From: a virus | Length of the DNA: 39,947 nucleotides | IMG/VR virus record: IMGVR_UViG_3300043409_000145 | Span: 1 to 39,947 of that record | Reading direction: 5' to 3' (one strand) | Shown here: in pieces, positions 16,718-24,559 of the stretch | Layout: each line of letters starts with the position of its first letter | Numbering within the stretch: position 1 is the stretch's first letter | Made by a program: the position numbers and the translations under genes | Notes under the pieces: model-generated | Database searches by the model: none | Seen by the model: only the letters and a program-made list of their open reading frames with translations | What the model was told of the DNA's origin: nothing

Positions 16718-17308
16718 ATGGCAACCTCCCGCGTAAAGACATCTTCTATACTGCAGGGATTTCCCAAGAGTAGGTCTTTGCTTGCGGGGAATGCTGCTTT
16801 TAATCCGTCATCCTATGAATCTATTGCAACTTCTACGCCAAGCGGAGTTTCAACAATAACTTTTTCGTCAATTCCTGCAACTTACTCATCGCTGCAAATT
16901 CGTGCAATAGCAAAAAGAGATACGGCAGGGGCTAGTGGCTCAACAAATTTGCGTTTTAATGGCGATACGGCTGCAAATTATGTTCGCCACTATTTAAGAG
17001 GCGATGGCGCAACCGTAAGTATTGGTAATTCTCTTAGTCAAACCTCAATTGAATGTTTTGAACACACAGGAAATTCAGGAGTGACAAATATGATGGGCGT
17101 TCTTATCTTAGATATACAAGACTACGCCAGCACCACAAAATATAAAGTAATTAGGTCAGCAAGCGGCAATGACCAAAACGGAGCAGGAAACATTTATCTA
17201 ACAAGTGGTTTATGGCTTTCTACTTCTGCTGTTACAAGTATCACTTTATTTTCAAGCGCAAACTATTTGCAAACAACCTTCGCCCTATACGGAATTAAGG
17301 GAGCATAA
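16718..17308 (+). CDS. Tail-tip/receptor-binding paralog 1, with N-terminal anchor module
   Basis: The 196-residue product has two parts. Residues 1-30 (MATSRVKTSSILQGFPKSRS, then LLAGNAAFNP) form a short module shared with the Gly-rich protein at 18324. Residues 31-196 are a beta-rich domain, ITFSSIPATYSSLQIRA through FALYGIKGA, shared with the next two genes. The stop overlaps the next ATG (TAATG). A role in host recognition is inferred from its place in the fibre cassette and its modular shape. Confidence 0.7.
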   Translation: MATSRVKTSSILQGFPKSRSLLAGNAAFNPSSYESIATSTPSGVSTITFSSIPATYSSLQIRAIAKRDTAGASGSTNLRFNGDTAANYVRHYLRGDGATVSIGNSLSQTSIECFEHTGNSGVTNMMGVLILDIQDYASTTKYKVIRSASGNDQNGAGNIYLTSGLWLSTSAVTSITLFSSANYLQTTFALYGIKGA

Positions 17309-17808
17309 TGGCTGCTGGCGCAACTTACGAACCGATAGCAACAAATACAGTTAGTGGTGGTTCAACTTCAACAATAACCTTTTCTAGTATTTCTGGTAGT
17401 TACACAGATTTAGTTTTAGTGTGTTCTGGAAACTCTAATAGTGGAACTGATTATCCACGTATAAGGGTAGGTAATGGCAGCGCAAGTGCAACTGGCTACT
17501 CTAATACTCAACTCTACGGAACAGGCACAACTGCAACAAGTTATAGAGAAACCAGCCAAACTGGTTTTATCTTTGCAACTTATCCTGCTACATCAGCAAG
17601 AGTTAGCACTATATTTAATATTATGAACTATTCAAATACAACAACTTACAAAACAGTTTTGATGCGTGATAACAATTCTGCTGGAAATGTTACTGCTGCG
17701 GTTATGTTGTGGCAAAGCACAAGTGCAATAAATTATATTGAATTATTTATTACTAATAACTTTGTTGCAGGTTCAACCTTTACCCTTTACGGAATTAAGG
17801 CGGCATAA
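17308..17808 (+). CDS. Tail-tip/receptor-binding paralog 2
   Basis: A 166-residue beta-rich protein that is a diverged copy of the domain in the genes on both sides. It carries STITFSSISGSYTDLVLVCS near the N-terminus, NYSNTTTYKTVLMRDNNSAG in the middle and TFTLYGIKAA at the end. It lacks the N-terminal module of paralog 1. The variable middle segments and conserved ends are what one expects of receptor-binding domains under diversifying pressure (inference). Confidence 0.7.
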   Translation: MAAGATYEPIATNTVSGGSTSTITFSSISGSYTDLVLVCSGNSNSGTDYPRIRVGNGSASATGYSNTQLYGTGTTATSYRETSQTGFIFATYPATSARVSTIFNIMNYSNTTTYKTVLMRDNNSAGNVTAAVMLWQSTSAINYIELFITNNFVAGSTFTLYGIKAA

Positions 17809-18317
17809 TGGCTAATACATATACTTTAATTGAAGCAAAAACATTGGCTACAACAACTGCTTCAATTACATTTTCTAGTATACCTGCTACTTATACAGAT
17901 TTATTGGTCAAATTTTCAAGCCGTTGCAGCGCTACTTCGGTTCAAAATATGGCTATAACTCTTAATGGCAGCACCGCAAATTTTACTTTTAAAAACCTTT
18001 ATGGCGGTGGTTCGCCTTCAAATAATTACGGCTCTTCAAGCGGTAGCACTAATCTCATTGGTATTGCAGAAGGAAATGATTACACTGCTAATACTTTTGA
18101 TAATGGTGAAATCTATATTACTAATTACGCAAGTGCAAATTATAAATCTATAAGCGCCGATTCAGTTACAGAAACAAATGCGGCGGTGTCTTATATGGAA
18201 CCATTTGCAAGTTTGTGGAGTAATACCGCCGCAATAACTTCAGTCGGATTGGCAACTACATCTGGAAGTTTTTTGCAATACTCATCATTCTATTTATACG
18301 GCATCAAGAATAGTTAG
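17808..18317 (+). CDS. Tail-tip/receptor-binding paralog 3
   Basis: A 169-residue member of the same tandem family: ASITFSSIPATYTDLLVKFS near the start, ITNYASANYKSISADSVTET in the middle, and SSFYLYGIKNS at the end. The stop of paralog 2 overlaps its ATG. The gene is more AT-rich than the fibre gene upstream. Function by context: tail-tip adhesin or accessory fibre domain. Confidence 0.7.
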   Translation: MANTYTLIEAKTLATTTASITFSSIPATYTDLLVKFSSRCSATSVQNMAITLNGSTANFTFKNLYGGGSPSNNYGSSSGSTNLIGIAEGNDYTANTFDNGEIYITNYASANYKSISADSVTETNAAVSYMEPFASLWSNTAAITSVGLATTSGSFLQYSSFYLYGIKNS

Positions 18318-18323
18318 GACACT

Positions 18324-19241
18324 ATGGCAATCACTAGCATAAAGACAGGTTCTAGTTTTACTAACCTTAAGAAATACAGTTCATCATTGGTAGGTAATGC
18401 TGCCTATATTCCACTCACAGTTGAATATCTTGTTGTTGCTGGCGGCGGCGGCGGTAACAATGGTCGCTCAGGCGGCGGCGCAGGTGGTTATCGCACAAAC
18501 ACTTTAACAACTATTGCAAAAAGCACCAATTACACTTGCACAATCGGCGCAGGTGGTGCAGGTGGTGCACAAAATCCTTCAAGTTATTTATCAGGAGTTA
18601 AAGGTTCAAACTCAGTATTCTCTACAATAACTTCAACAGGTGGTGGTAATGGTGTTGCTGGCGCGGCTGGGGCAACAGGTGGTTCAGGCGGTGGTGGGCA
18701 AAGTGGAAACGCGGGCGGCGCGGGCAATGAAGGTGGATATTCTCCAGTAGAAGGTTTTGCAGGCGGTTCAGCAAGCACTTCTGCTTCGTATTTTGGTGGT
18801 GGCGGCGGTGGTGGTGCATCAGCAGTTGGTAATAATGGTTCAGGTTCAGGTGGCGGCGCGGGCGGCGCAGGTTCTAGTTCATCAATTACTGGTTCAGCCG
18901 TAACTCGTGGCGGCGGCGGTGGTGGTTCTGGATACAATGGCGGTAGTGGTGGTGGTAGCGGCGCGGGCGGCGCGGGCGGTGGCGGCGCAGGTGCGGTAAG
19001 TGCTTCAGTCGCTGGCACAAGCGGAACTGTTAATACAGGCGGCGGCGGTGGTGGTGGTTCTACATCCGATACAAACATTTCAGGCGGCGGAGCAGGCGGT
19101 TCAGGTGTCGTAATCCTTCGCTATCCAACTTCTGCGGGCACAATAACAATTGGCGCAGGTTTAACGGGTTCAACAGCAACAGATGGTTCATACAAAGTAA
19201 CAACCCTAACTGCTGGCACAGGAAATGTGAGTTGGGCATAA
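18324..19241 (+). CDS. Glycine-rich tail adhesin-like protein
   Basis: The 305-residue protein starts with a 30-residue module (MAITSIKTGSSFTNLKKYSS, then SLVGNAAYIP) similar to that of paralog 1, followed by VEYLVVAGGGG and long Gly-rich stretches from residue 38 to about 270. These are separated by short Ser/Ala/Asn turns and finish with GVVILRYPTSAGTITIG. Gly-rich domains of this kind occur in phage tail-tip adhesins, where polyglycine helices pack side by side and loops contact the receptor (established for T-even gp38-type adhesins; homology here is not shown). The GGC/GGT runs make the DNA repetitive and recombination-prone. Confidence 0.75.
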   Translation: MAITSIKTGSSFTNLKKYSSSLVGNAAYIPLTVEYLVVAGGGGGNNGRSGGGAGGYRTNTLTTIAKSTNYTCTIGAGGAGGAQNPSSYLSGVKGSNSVFSTITSTGGGNGVAGAAGATGGSGGGGQSGNAGGAGNEGGYSPVEGFAGGSASTSASYFGGGGGGGASAVGNNGSGSGGGAGGAGSSSSITGSAVTRGGGGGGSGYNGGSGGGSGAGGAGGGGAGAVSASVAGTSGTVNTGGGGGGGSTSDTNISGGGAGGSGVVILRYPTSAGTITIGAGLTGSTATDGSYKVTTLTAGTGNVSWA

Positions 19242-19540
19242 TGGCACATTACGCATTTCTTAATGAAGAAAACATAGTTACTGAAGTCATTACAGGTATT
19301 GACGAAACAGAACTTATAGAAGGTTTAGATACTGAAACTTGGTATGGGAATTTTCGCAATCAAATTTGCAAACGCACTTCATACAACAATAACATTCGCA
19401 AGAACTACGCTGGTATTGGATATACTTATAATGAAAGCATTGATGCTTTTGTTCCTCCTAAATGCCACAAAGAAGCAATTTTAGATAACAACACAGCCCT
19501 ATGGGTCTGTGCTAACTCAGACCATAATAGGGAGATATAA
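19241..19540 (+). CDS. Small conserved-type tail-region protein
   Basis: The 99-residue product starts MAHYAFLNEENIVTEVITGI. The ATG overlaps the TAA of the Gly-rich gene, which supports this start over the in-frame TTG at 19232. It contains TWYGNFRNQICKRTSYNNNI and YAGIGYTYNESIDAFVPPK, a pattern I recognise as a small protein shared by many marine and freshwater phages but without a known role. Four Cys are present (two near the end, CHKEAILDNNTALWVC). It may be a fibre-assembly or tail-tip protein. Confidence 0.7.
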   Translation: MAHYAFLNEENIVTEVITGIDETELIEGLDTETWYGNFRNQICKRTSYNNNIRKNYAGIGYTYNESIDAFVPPKCHKEAILDNNTALWVCANSDHNREI

Positions 19541-19541
19541 A

Positions 19542-19775
19542 ATGACTGACACACCAAAGGCAATTGAAGTCAATTGCGAAACAGGCGTTGTAACAGAACG
19601 CGACCTGACAGCAGAAGAGATTGCACAACGTGCAGCAGATGCTGAAGAAGCACAACGCAAGCGTTGGGAACAAGAAGCAGCAGATGCAGCAGCCCTAGTA
19701 GTCAAAGAAGCAGCCCACTCTAAGTTGGCAGCACTAGGTCTAACTGCAGAAGAAATCGCTGCATTAAGCAAGTAA
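19542..19775 (+). CDS. Small coiled-coil protein after the fibre genes
   Basis: A 77-residue, acidic, Ala/Glu-rich protein beginning MTDTPKAIEVNCETGVVTER. The start has AGGGAGA six bases upstream, better than the in-frame GTG at 19509. From residue 20 on it is one long helix (EEAQRKRWEQEAADAAAL) with a C-terminal LGLTAEEIAAL turn. The place behind fibre genes is typical of fibre-assembly helpers, but it has no recognised chaperone family. Confidence 0.65.
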   Translation: MTDTPKAIEVNCETGVVTERDLTAEEIAQRAADAEEAQRKRWEQEAADAAALVVKEAAHSKLAALGLTAEEIAALSK

Positions 19776-19808
19776 GTAATTCCCAAAACTATTTGATGGA
19801 GGTGTGCC

Positions 19809-21815
19809 TTGGCGGGTAGAGATATAACCGAAGGTCGTGGTTCGTCCACAGATGGCGTAGGCTTAGCAGTTGCAGTTGATATTGGTATCGTATCTGACGG
19901 AGGAATCTGGCAGAATACAAATGAGTCCTATGACGTTGCACTTGGCGGCTTGCCATTCTTCTATGCCATCAATGATGCTCGCCCTTACATTAGACAGACT
20001 GCTCCATTCCGTAAAGAACAATTTGATAATCAGACTGAGCCAGGAGAGCAATCGTTAACTGGTTGGTGGATTAGAAGTCAGATGTCTTTTCACTCTGGCT
20101 CAGGTATCAACTTTTATGACCCTGCTACTACTGATGAAGTAGGACACTATCGCTTTGCTGATAGCAAGGGCGTAAACGTATGGACTAAGGGACAAGTTAC
20201 TTTACTTAAGTCTTGCACTTCTGGACACGTTACAACGGGACCTATTGCAAGTAATGGCACACCTCAACAGCATTTACGCTCTATTAAGTGGAGCACTAGT
20301 CAAGGTGTGTTACTACACGATGAGTATGACGTTGACAAGATTGATAGCAATGGAACTGTAACCCACTTCATTGACTACTTAACCGCTGGCGCTGAGCCAG
20401 TGCGTGCTATCTGTGATGATGGAACAAATGCCTACTGGATTACTAATGCAGTAGCAGGTGGTGCTAATAAACTTCATATGTTTAAGAAGCCGTTGACTGG
20501 TTCTTCAGCAAGCACAGCAGATGAAACAACTATGTTCACAGCAACAGGTGTTGTTATCTCTAATGCAGTGATGGAGTATGTTAAAGAACGTATTGTAATG
20601 GCTGTCAATAACTCTGTCTATGAACTATCTAGTTCAGCATCAGCCCTACCAACAGCCTTGTATACTCACCCAGCAACTGGATATGTGTATACATCCATAG
20701 CAGCATCAGGTCCCGCTATCTACATTGCTGGATACAACGGCATTCAATCAACCATTCAGAAGTTCACACTATCCACAGCAGGTGTAATGCCTACGCTGAC
20801 ATCAGCAGTTGTGGCAGCAGAACTACCAGTTGGTGAGATAGTTCACAGAATTTATTACTACCTTGGTTATATGATGATAGGAACCAATAAGGGTATCCGT
20901 GTTGCAGCAGTATCAGACCAAGATGGCTCACTTAACTATGGTCCACTTATTGTAGAAACAACTCAACCTTGCTATGACTTTGCAGCACGTGACCACTATG
21001 TATGGTGTGCTACTAGCGTTGATGGAGCACCAGGAACTATACGTATTGATTTAAGTAATGAACTAGAAACGCTACGCTTTGCTTACGCTAACGATGTTTA
21101 CTACTCAGGTGTCAGTGGACACGTAACTACTGCCTGTGCTTTTATAAATGGAACAACCCAACTAGCCTTTGCCACTGCTTATGCAAGTGCAGCCGATGGT
21201 GCAACCTATATAGAGTCAGCAACTAACTTAATTGAATCTGGCTATTTAACTACAGGTAACATTCGCTATGGAACACTAGAACCTAAGAACTACAAGCGCC
21301 TTCTAGCGCGTGGAGATTACACTTCTGGTTCAATGACTCTTGAAACTGTGGACAAAGATGGGGTTGAGTATGACCACATCACATATGATGCTGGTATTTC
21401 TCCAATTGAAATTGAAACCAGCCAACCTGGCACAGCCCAAGAGTATGTAGCCTATAAATTTATTCTTACTCGTGATGCAACAACCACATCAACTGGTCCT
21501 ACATTCAAGGGCTATCAGGCTAAGGCAACAATCGCAACACCACGTCAACGCGTTATGCGTTTTCCAGTCTATTGCTTTGATGTTGAAACAGATAGATTCA
21601 ATGTTCAAGTTGGTTACGAAGGTAAAGCACAAGCCCGTCTTTTGACTCTTGAAGAGTTAGAAGGCAATGGAGATGTTGTTACCTGGCAAGACCTAACTAC
21701 TGGCGAACAACGCCAAGTTATTATTGAACAAATTTCATTCACTCGTATGACACCACCTGATAAACGCTTTGATGGTTTTGGTGGCGTAATAGATATAGTT
21801 ATTAGGACCGTATAA
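19809..21815 (+). CDS. Large tail protein, nozzle/hub-like, beta-rich
   Basis: A 668-residue protein with TTG start preceded by GGAGGTG. The sequence is dominated by beta strands with repeated blade-like segments in the middle (for example IYIAGYNGIQSTIQKF, YMMIGTNKGIRVAAVSD, YVWCATSVDGAPGTIRI), consistent with a propeller-like core. A C-terminal domain (about 560-668) contains RQRVMRFPVYCFDVETDRFN and the end block GVIDIVIRTV. This is the last tail gene before lysis, and no tape-measure, sheath or tube genes are seen, so a podovirus-type nozzle or hub is the favoured reading. Direct homology cannot be shown here. Confidence 0.6.
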   Translation: MAGRDITEGRGSSTDGVGLAVAVDIGIVSDGGIWQNTNESYDVALGGLPFFYAINDARPYIRQTAPFRKEQFDNQTEPGEQSLTGWWIRSQMSFHSGSGINFYDPATTDEVGHYRFADSKGVNVWTKGQVTLLKSCTSGHVTTGPIASNGTPQQHLRSIKWSTSQGVLLHDEYDVDKIDSNGTVTHFIDYLTAGAEPVRAICDDGTNAYWITNAVAGGANKLHMFKKPLTGSSASTADETTMFTATGVVISNAVMEYVKERIVMAVNNSVYELSSSASALPTALYTHPATGYVYTSIAASGPAIYIAGYNGIQSTIQKFTLSTAGVMPTLTSAVVAAELPVGEIVHRIYYYLGYMMIGTNKGIRVAAVSDQDGSLNYGPLIVETTQPCYDFAARDHYVWCATSVDGAPGTIRIDLSNELETLRFAYANDVYYSGVSGHVTTACAFINGTTQLAFATAYASAADGATYIESATNLIESGYLTTGNIRYGTLEPKNYKRLLARGDYTSGSMTLETVDKDGVEYDHITYDAGISPIEIETSQPGTAQEYVAYKFILTRDATTTSTGPTFKGYQAKATIATPRQRVMRFPVYCFDVETDRFNVQVGYEGKAQARLLTLEELEGNGDVVTWQDLTTGEQRQVIIEQISFTRMTPPDKRFDGFGGVIDIVIRTV

Positions 21816-22012
21816 TGACAGCAGTAGAATGGGCTGGATTAGCAGTCGCAGTTACAACTATAGCAGCAAGTTTTGTAGGTTCAGTTAGATGGTTGGTAAA
21901 ACATTATCTAAGTGAACTTAAAATAAATGGGGGCAGTTCAGTCAAAGACCAAGTGAATCGATTGGAAACCCGCGTTGACCAAATTTATCTCCTTCTTTGC
22001 GAGAAAGAATAG
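21815..22012 (+). CDS. Small membrane protein with C-terminal coiled coil (holin-like)
   Basis: A 65-residue protein with one hydrophobic N-terminal segment (AGLAVAVTTIAASFVGSV, about residues 7-24) and a charged helical tail (KDQVNRLETRVDQIYLLL). The layout suits a small single-span inner-membrane protein in a lysis cassette. Its first base overlaps the stop of the tail gene and its end overlaps the next gene's TTG start by 38 bases. Holin, antiholin or membrane anchor are all possible. Confidence 0.6.
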   Translation: MTAVEWAGLAVAVTTIAASFVGSVRWLVKHYLSELKINGGSSVKDQVNRLETRVDQIYLLLCEKE

Positions 22013-23276
22013 CCGTCTATTATTAGTATTATTTTTAACATTCACTAGTCTACTTTTTGTGCCAAATATGGCAAGAGCAGACGACATAGTAATTGAACTA
22101 ACTCAAGAAGTTCCTTACATAGATACAATCGTTGAGGTTGTAGCAACAAGTGAATATGTAATTGAAACTGCCAATGGTCTACGGTTTGAAACATTAGCCG
22201 ATGGAACTAGGGCTGTGCGTGCTGGTTGGGTAGACTCTTGGATTGAACTTCGCCAAGGCGAAACAATTCTTAGGGCAGATGATGATAGTAACCACGTTAC
22301 TGGTGTCAATGAATATGCTTCTAAAATAACTGGAACTATTGATGCTGGCACATATACAATTCGTGCTACTTCATATTTGAATAGGGTTGCTGGTGCAACA
22401 CCTACTGGAACTTATACTCTGTATAGCAACTTAATCCCACCTGCGCCTCCTGCGATTGTGGTAGACCCAGTTGTTTCACCTCCTGTGGAGCCACCTCCTG
22501 TGGTAGAACCTCCCGTAGTGGAGCCAGTAACTCCACCACCTCCCCCTCCAGAACCTCCTATTGTTATTCCTGACCCTCCACCTATTCCTGAACCACCTAC
22601 TTATGAACCACCTGTGGTAGAACCAGAACCCCCTGTGGTTGAACCTGAGCCACCCATTGAAGAGCCAGAGCCTCCAGTAGTGGAGCCTGAGCCACCAGCA
22701 CCTGTTGAAGAACCTCCTGCGGAAGCAGAGGAACCTCCAGTAGAAGTAGAAGAACCGCCAGTAGTGGTTGAGGAGCCACCAGTTGAGGCTGAAGAACCTC
22801 CAGCGGTGGAAGAAGAAGCACCCACTCCAGTAGAAGAGCCACCTTTAGTGGCAGATGAAGAATCTACTGATGAGGAAAGAGAAATTATTGCTGAGGCTTT
22901 GATTGAACAAGCCGCAGGTAATGCAGTAACTGCTGAAGCAATAGCGGAAGCAGGTCTTACATATGCTGACTTACCACCACAACAAGCAGTTGAAGTTCGT
23001 CAAGATGAGAACGGCAACGAAGTAATTATTACTGCTGAAGTAGCACAAGCACTAACAGTTCTTGAGAACCCAGCAGAATTAGTAAACGCAATCTTCACTG
23101 ACCCAGCACAAGCATTGCTTGCATTAACAAGTATCGGTGCTGATATGTCAGAGGAAGAACGCGAAGAGTCAGAAAAGACAATCGTTGCAGCAATTATCGT
23201 AGGTGGCATAGCCACACAATCTGCACTAACTGTAGCAGCATCAGCGGGGACCGTAGCATATAGGAGAAAACCATAA
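21975..23276 (+). CDS. Secreted, membrane-anchored Pro/Glu-rich surface protein
   Basis: The 433-residue product starts at TTG with an N-terminal signal sequence (RKNSRLLLVLFLTFTSLLFV, ending NMARA-DD as a signal peptidase site). Residues about 35-150 form a beta domain resembling secreted sugar- or envelope-binding modules. Residues about 150-300 are a Pro/Glu/Val spacer of repeated EPEPPVVEP/EEPPVEVEE units. A helical, acidic domain follows (about 300-400), and a C-terminal hydrophobic segment (IVAAIIVGGIATQSALTVAA) then Arg/Lys-rich end suggests membrane anchoring. A spacer this long could span the cell wall. It sits in the lysis cassette; its function is unknown and could be in lysis or superinfection exclusion. 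Confidence 0.7.
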   Translation: MTKFISFFARKNSRLLLVLFLTFTSLLFVPNMARADDIVIELTQEVPYIDTIVEVVATSEYVIETANGLRFETLADGTRAVRAGWVDSWIELRQGETILRADDDSNHVTGVNEYASKITGTIDAGTYTIRATSYLNRVAGATPTGTYTLYSNLIPPAPPAIVVDPVVSPPVEPPPVVEPPVVEPVTPPPPPPEPPIVIPDPPPIPEPPTYEPPVVEPEPPVVEPEPPIEEPEPPVVEPEPPAPVEEPPAEAEEPPVEVEEPPVVVEEPPVEAEEPPAVEEEAPTPVEEPPLVADEESTDEEREIIAEALIEQAAGNAVTAEAIAEAGLTYADLPPQQAVEVRQDENGNEVIITAEVAQALTVLENPAELVNAIFTDPAQALLALTSIGADMSEEEREESEKTIVAAIIVGGIATQSALTVAASAGTVAYRRKP

Positions 23277-23443
23277 TGAAACATTGGTTATCAGACTTCT
23301 TAGCTCAGGCTTGGACCTTGCTAGGAATGTTCGTGGCTTGGGTCGTCCTTGACGGTTCAGCTAAAACTGTTGTCGGCTATGCCATTGTGTTCACAATGGT
23401 TATGTGGTCAGCAACTTATTGGTTACGTAATCCAAAGGAGTAA
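23276..23443 (+). CDS. Small two-span membrane protein, candidate holin
   Basis: A 55-residue protein: MKHWLSDFLAQAWTLLGMFV starts with a short amphipathic helix, followed by two hydrophobic segments (about 13-25 and 32-50) separated by a DGSAK turn, and a short charged tail (RNPKE). The ATG overlaps the preceding TAA. Two-span hairpin topology, a charged C-terminus and the position directly before the endolysin point to a class II-like holin or an antiholin partner of the protein at 23931. Confidence 0.65.
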   Translation: MKHWLSDFLAQAWTLLGMFVAWVVLDGSAKTVVGYAIVFTMVMWSATYWLRNPKE

Positions 23444-23445
23444 GT

Positions 23446-23934
23446 ATGAGTCAAGTCGAAACTTTTTTAGAGATAGCCCAAGCTGAAATCGGTGTAGCCG
23501 AAGCTGAAGGCAACAAGGTTAAATACAATAAGAACAACGGCCAACCTTGGTGTGGTTACTTTGTTAACTGGTGTGCTACAAAAGCCAAGATAAAGATTCC
23601 TAACTGCGTTTATACCCCTGCTGGCAAGACAGGATTCCAAGGCTTAGGCACTTGGTTTAATGCAGCGACAGAAAAACCACAGCCTGGTGATATAGTTTTC
23701 TTCGACTTCCCTGGAGGCGAGAAGGTAGACCACGTTGGCATTATCCTAAAGGATAACGGCGACGGAACAGTTACCACTATCGAAGGTAATACCAGTCCAG
23801 AGAAGAAACCTACTGGCTCACAAGCCAATGGTGGAGAAGTTGCCCAACGCATCCGTGCTTACAAGGCAGACAATAAACGCAAGCTCGGCGTATATATCGT
23901 CGGGTTTGGCAGACCGAAATGGAGTAAGAAATGA
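23446..23934 (+). CDS. CHAP-domain endolysin
   Basis: The 162-residue product is almost wholly a CHAP amidase/endopeptidase. The nucleophile is in QPWCGYFVNWC (C36), the catalytic His in KVDHVGIIL (H96), and IEGNTS supplies E113 and N115 that complete the site. It cleaves amide bonds of peptidoglycan peptides or the amide at muramic acid. No cell-wall-binding domain follows, only a short basic tail (GRPKWSKK). It has no signal peptide, so holins must let it out. The two flanking membrane proteins fit that task. Confidence 0.9.
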   Translation: MSQVETFLEIAQAEIGVAEAEGNKVKYNKNNGQPWCGYFVNWCATKAKIKIPNCVYTPAGKTGFQGLGTWFNAATEKPQPGDIVFFDFPGGEKVDHVGIILKDNGDGTVTTIEGNTSPEKKPTGSQANGGEVAQRIRAYKADNKRKLGVYIVGFGRPKWSKK

Positions 23935-24122
23935 ACAAAGATAAACTAAAGGCTATTGCAACCACATACCTACGTGCTGCTATTGCCTCAGTGATTGCTC
24001 TCTACTTAGCTGGCGAGACTAATCCAAAGAATCTACTCGTAGCTGCCGTGGCTGCAGTGGCAGGTCCAGTCCTAAAGGCTATCGACCCTAAAGAAACAGC
24101 ATTCGGAAGAGGCGCTGAATAG
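23931..24122 (+). CDS. Holin, r1t-like
   Basis: The 63-residue protein has a short charged N-terminus (MNKDKLKAIATTYLR), two hydrophobic segments (AAIASVIALYLAG and LLVAAVAAVAGPVLKAI) joined by a polar turn (ETNPKN), and the terminal DPKETAFGRG phrase that is usual for the r1t-type phage holin family of Gram-positive hosts. It makes the membrane lesion that lets the endolysin reach the wall. Its ATG overlaps the endolysin stop (ATGA). It is the last gene of the late operon. Confidence 0.8.
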   Translation: MNKDKLKAIATTYLRAAIASVIALYLAGETNPKNLLVAAVAAVAGPVLKAIDPKETAFGRGAE

Positions 24123-24137
24123 CCCTTTAAACGGGCT
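24121..24137 (+). terminator. Small hairpin after the holin gene
   Basis: AGCCC-TTTAAAC-GGGCT is a 5-bp stem with a 7-base loop, starting at the second base of the holin stop codon. There is no T-run, so it is more likely an mRNA end stabiliser upstream of the main terminator. Confidence 0.4.
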
Positions 24138-24154
24138 CTAACGCCCCATAGAAC

Positions 24155-24206
24155 GACAAAACCCCCTTACCTTAGTATCTCTACTAGGGCGAGGGGGTCT
24201 TTTGTC
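24155..24206. terminator. Strong bidirectional terminator of the late operon
   Basis: gacaaaacccccttacc pairs with gagggggtcttttgtc across a short loop (24173-24184), with small bulges. The stem is GC-rich in the centre and has A-run/T-run edges on both sides, so it can stop the rightward late transcript and the leftward transcript of the 24385 gene. Confidence 0.85.
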
Positions 24207-24211
24207 ATCTC

Positions 24212-24385
24212 TTAGGGGTTAACTTCGTCTAAAAAGTCTTCCCATTCTTCATCATCAGTGAACGCCCACCTGCGGTTGTTGTTAACAGCACGTCGGTATC
24301 GCCAGGCTTGGGCCCAGTTGATGACCTCATAGAATATATCACGAACAGCTAGTGCTAGCAAGGCTAGCAAGAAGGTTTGCAACAT
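24212..24385 (-). CDS. Small membrane-associated protein, function unknown
   Basis: A 57-residue leftward gene preceded by an AGGAGA site six bases from its ATG. The N-terminus is hydrophobic (MLQTFLLALLALAVRDIFYE), then a basic part (AWRYRRAVNNNRRW) and an acidic end (TDDEEWEDFLDEVNP). The layout suggests a membrane-anchored protein with a charged cytoplasmic tail. It is transcribed away from the replication operon by its own promoter. The good ribosome binding site, the promoter and the terminator make it a real gene. No function is known. Confidence 0.7.
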   Translation of the reverse strand: MLQTFLLALLALAVRDIFYEVINWAQAWRYRRAVNNNRRWAFTDDEEWEDFLDEVNP

Positions 24386-24433
24386 TGTATTTTCTCCTGT
24401 ATAATATATATTATAGTTGTATATATTATATAT

Positions 24434-24452
24434 AGAACCCCAGAGGGGTTCT
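24434..24452 (-). promoter_or_regulatory. Leader hairpin of the 24385 gene in an AT-rich tract
   Basis: AGAACCCC-AGA-GGGGTTCT is a perfect 8-bp stem with a 3-base loop, flanked on both sides by TATA-rich sequence that nearly extends the palindrome. It lies in the untranslated leader between the leftward promoter and the gene, so it could be an attenuator or an mRNA protector. Confidence 0.6.
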
Positions 24453-24474
24453 TATATAGTATATATTATATCCA

Positions 24475-24502
24475 AGTATACACAGGATTTTTATACTTGC
24501 AA
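24475..24502 (-). promoter_or_regulatory. Leftward promoter of the divergent pair
   Basis: On the minus strand: TTGCAA, 16-bp spacer, TATACT. The 29-base minus-strand sequence matches its rightward partner at 23 positions, including GTGTATACTT. Predicted start about 24468, giving an 83-base leader for the 57-residue gene. Confidence 0.65.
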
Positions 24503-24524
24503 GCTTAACTGATTCTAACTAGGC

Positions 24525-24552
24525 TTGCATATATAAAGAAACAGTGTATACT
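24525..24552 (+). promoter_or_regulatory. Rightward promoter of the replication operon, leaderless
   Basis: TTGCAT, 16-bp spacer, TATACT. The start site expected seven bases after the -10 box falls on or beside the ATG at 24560, and there is no Shine-Dalgarno. The first gene is therefore probably translated from a leaderless mRNA, as is common in actinobacteria. Confidence 0.7.
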
Positions 24553-24559
24553 TACACCA

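Noticed and set aside
18584-19078. 164-residue Pro-rich antisense frame opposite the Gly-rich adhesin
   Set aside because: It is the complement of GGC/GGT repeats, which reads as Pro and Ala codons. It has no ribosome site or promoter, and the sense frame has clear domain structure.
22597-22842. Antisense Leu/Gln-rich and Gly/Ser-rich frames opposite the Pro/Glu spacer
   Set aside because: They mirror the CCT/CCA-rich repeats of the sense gene; no start signals.
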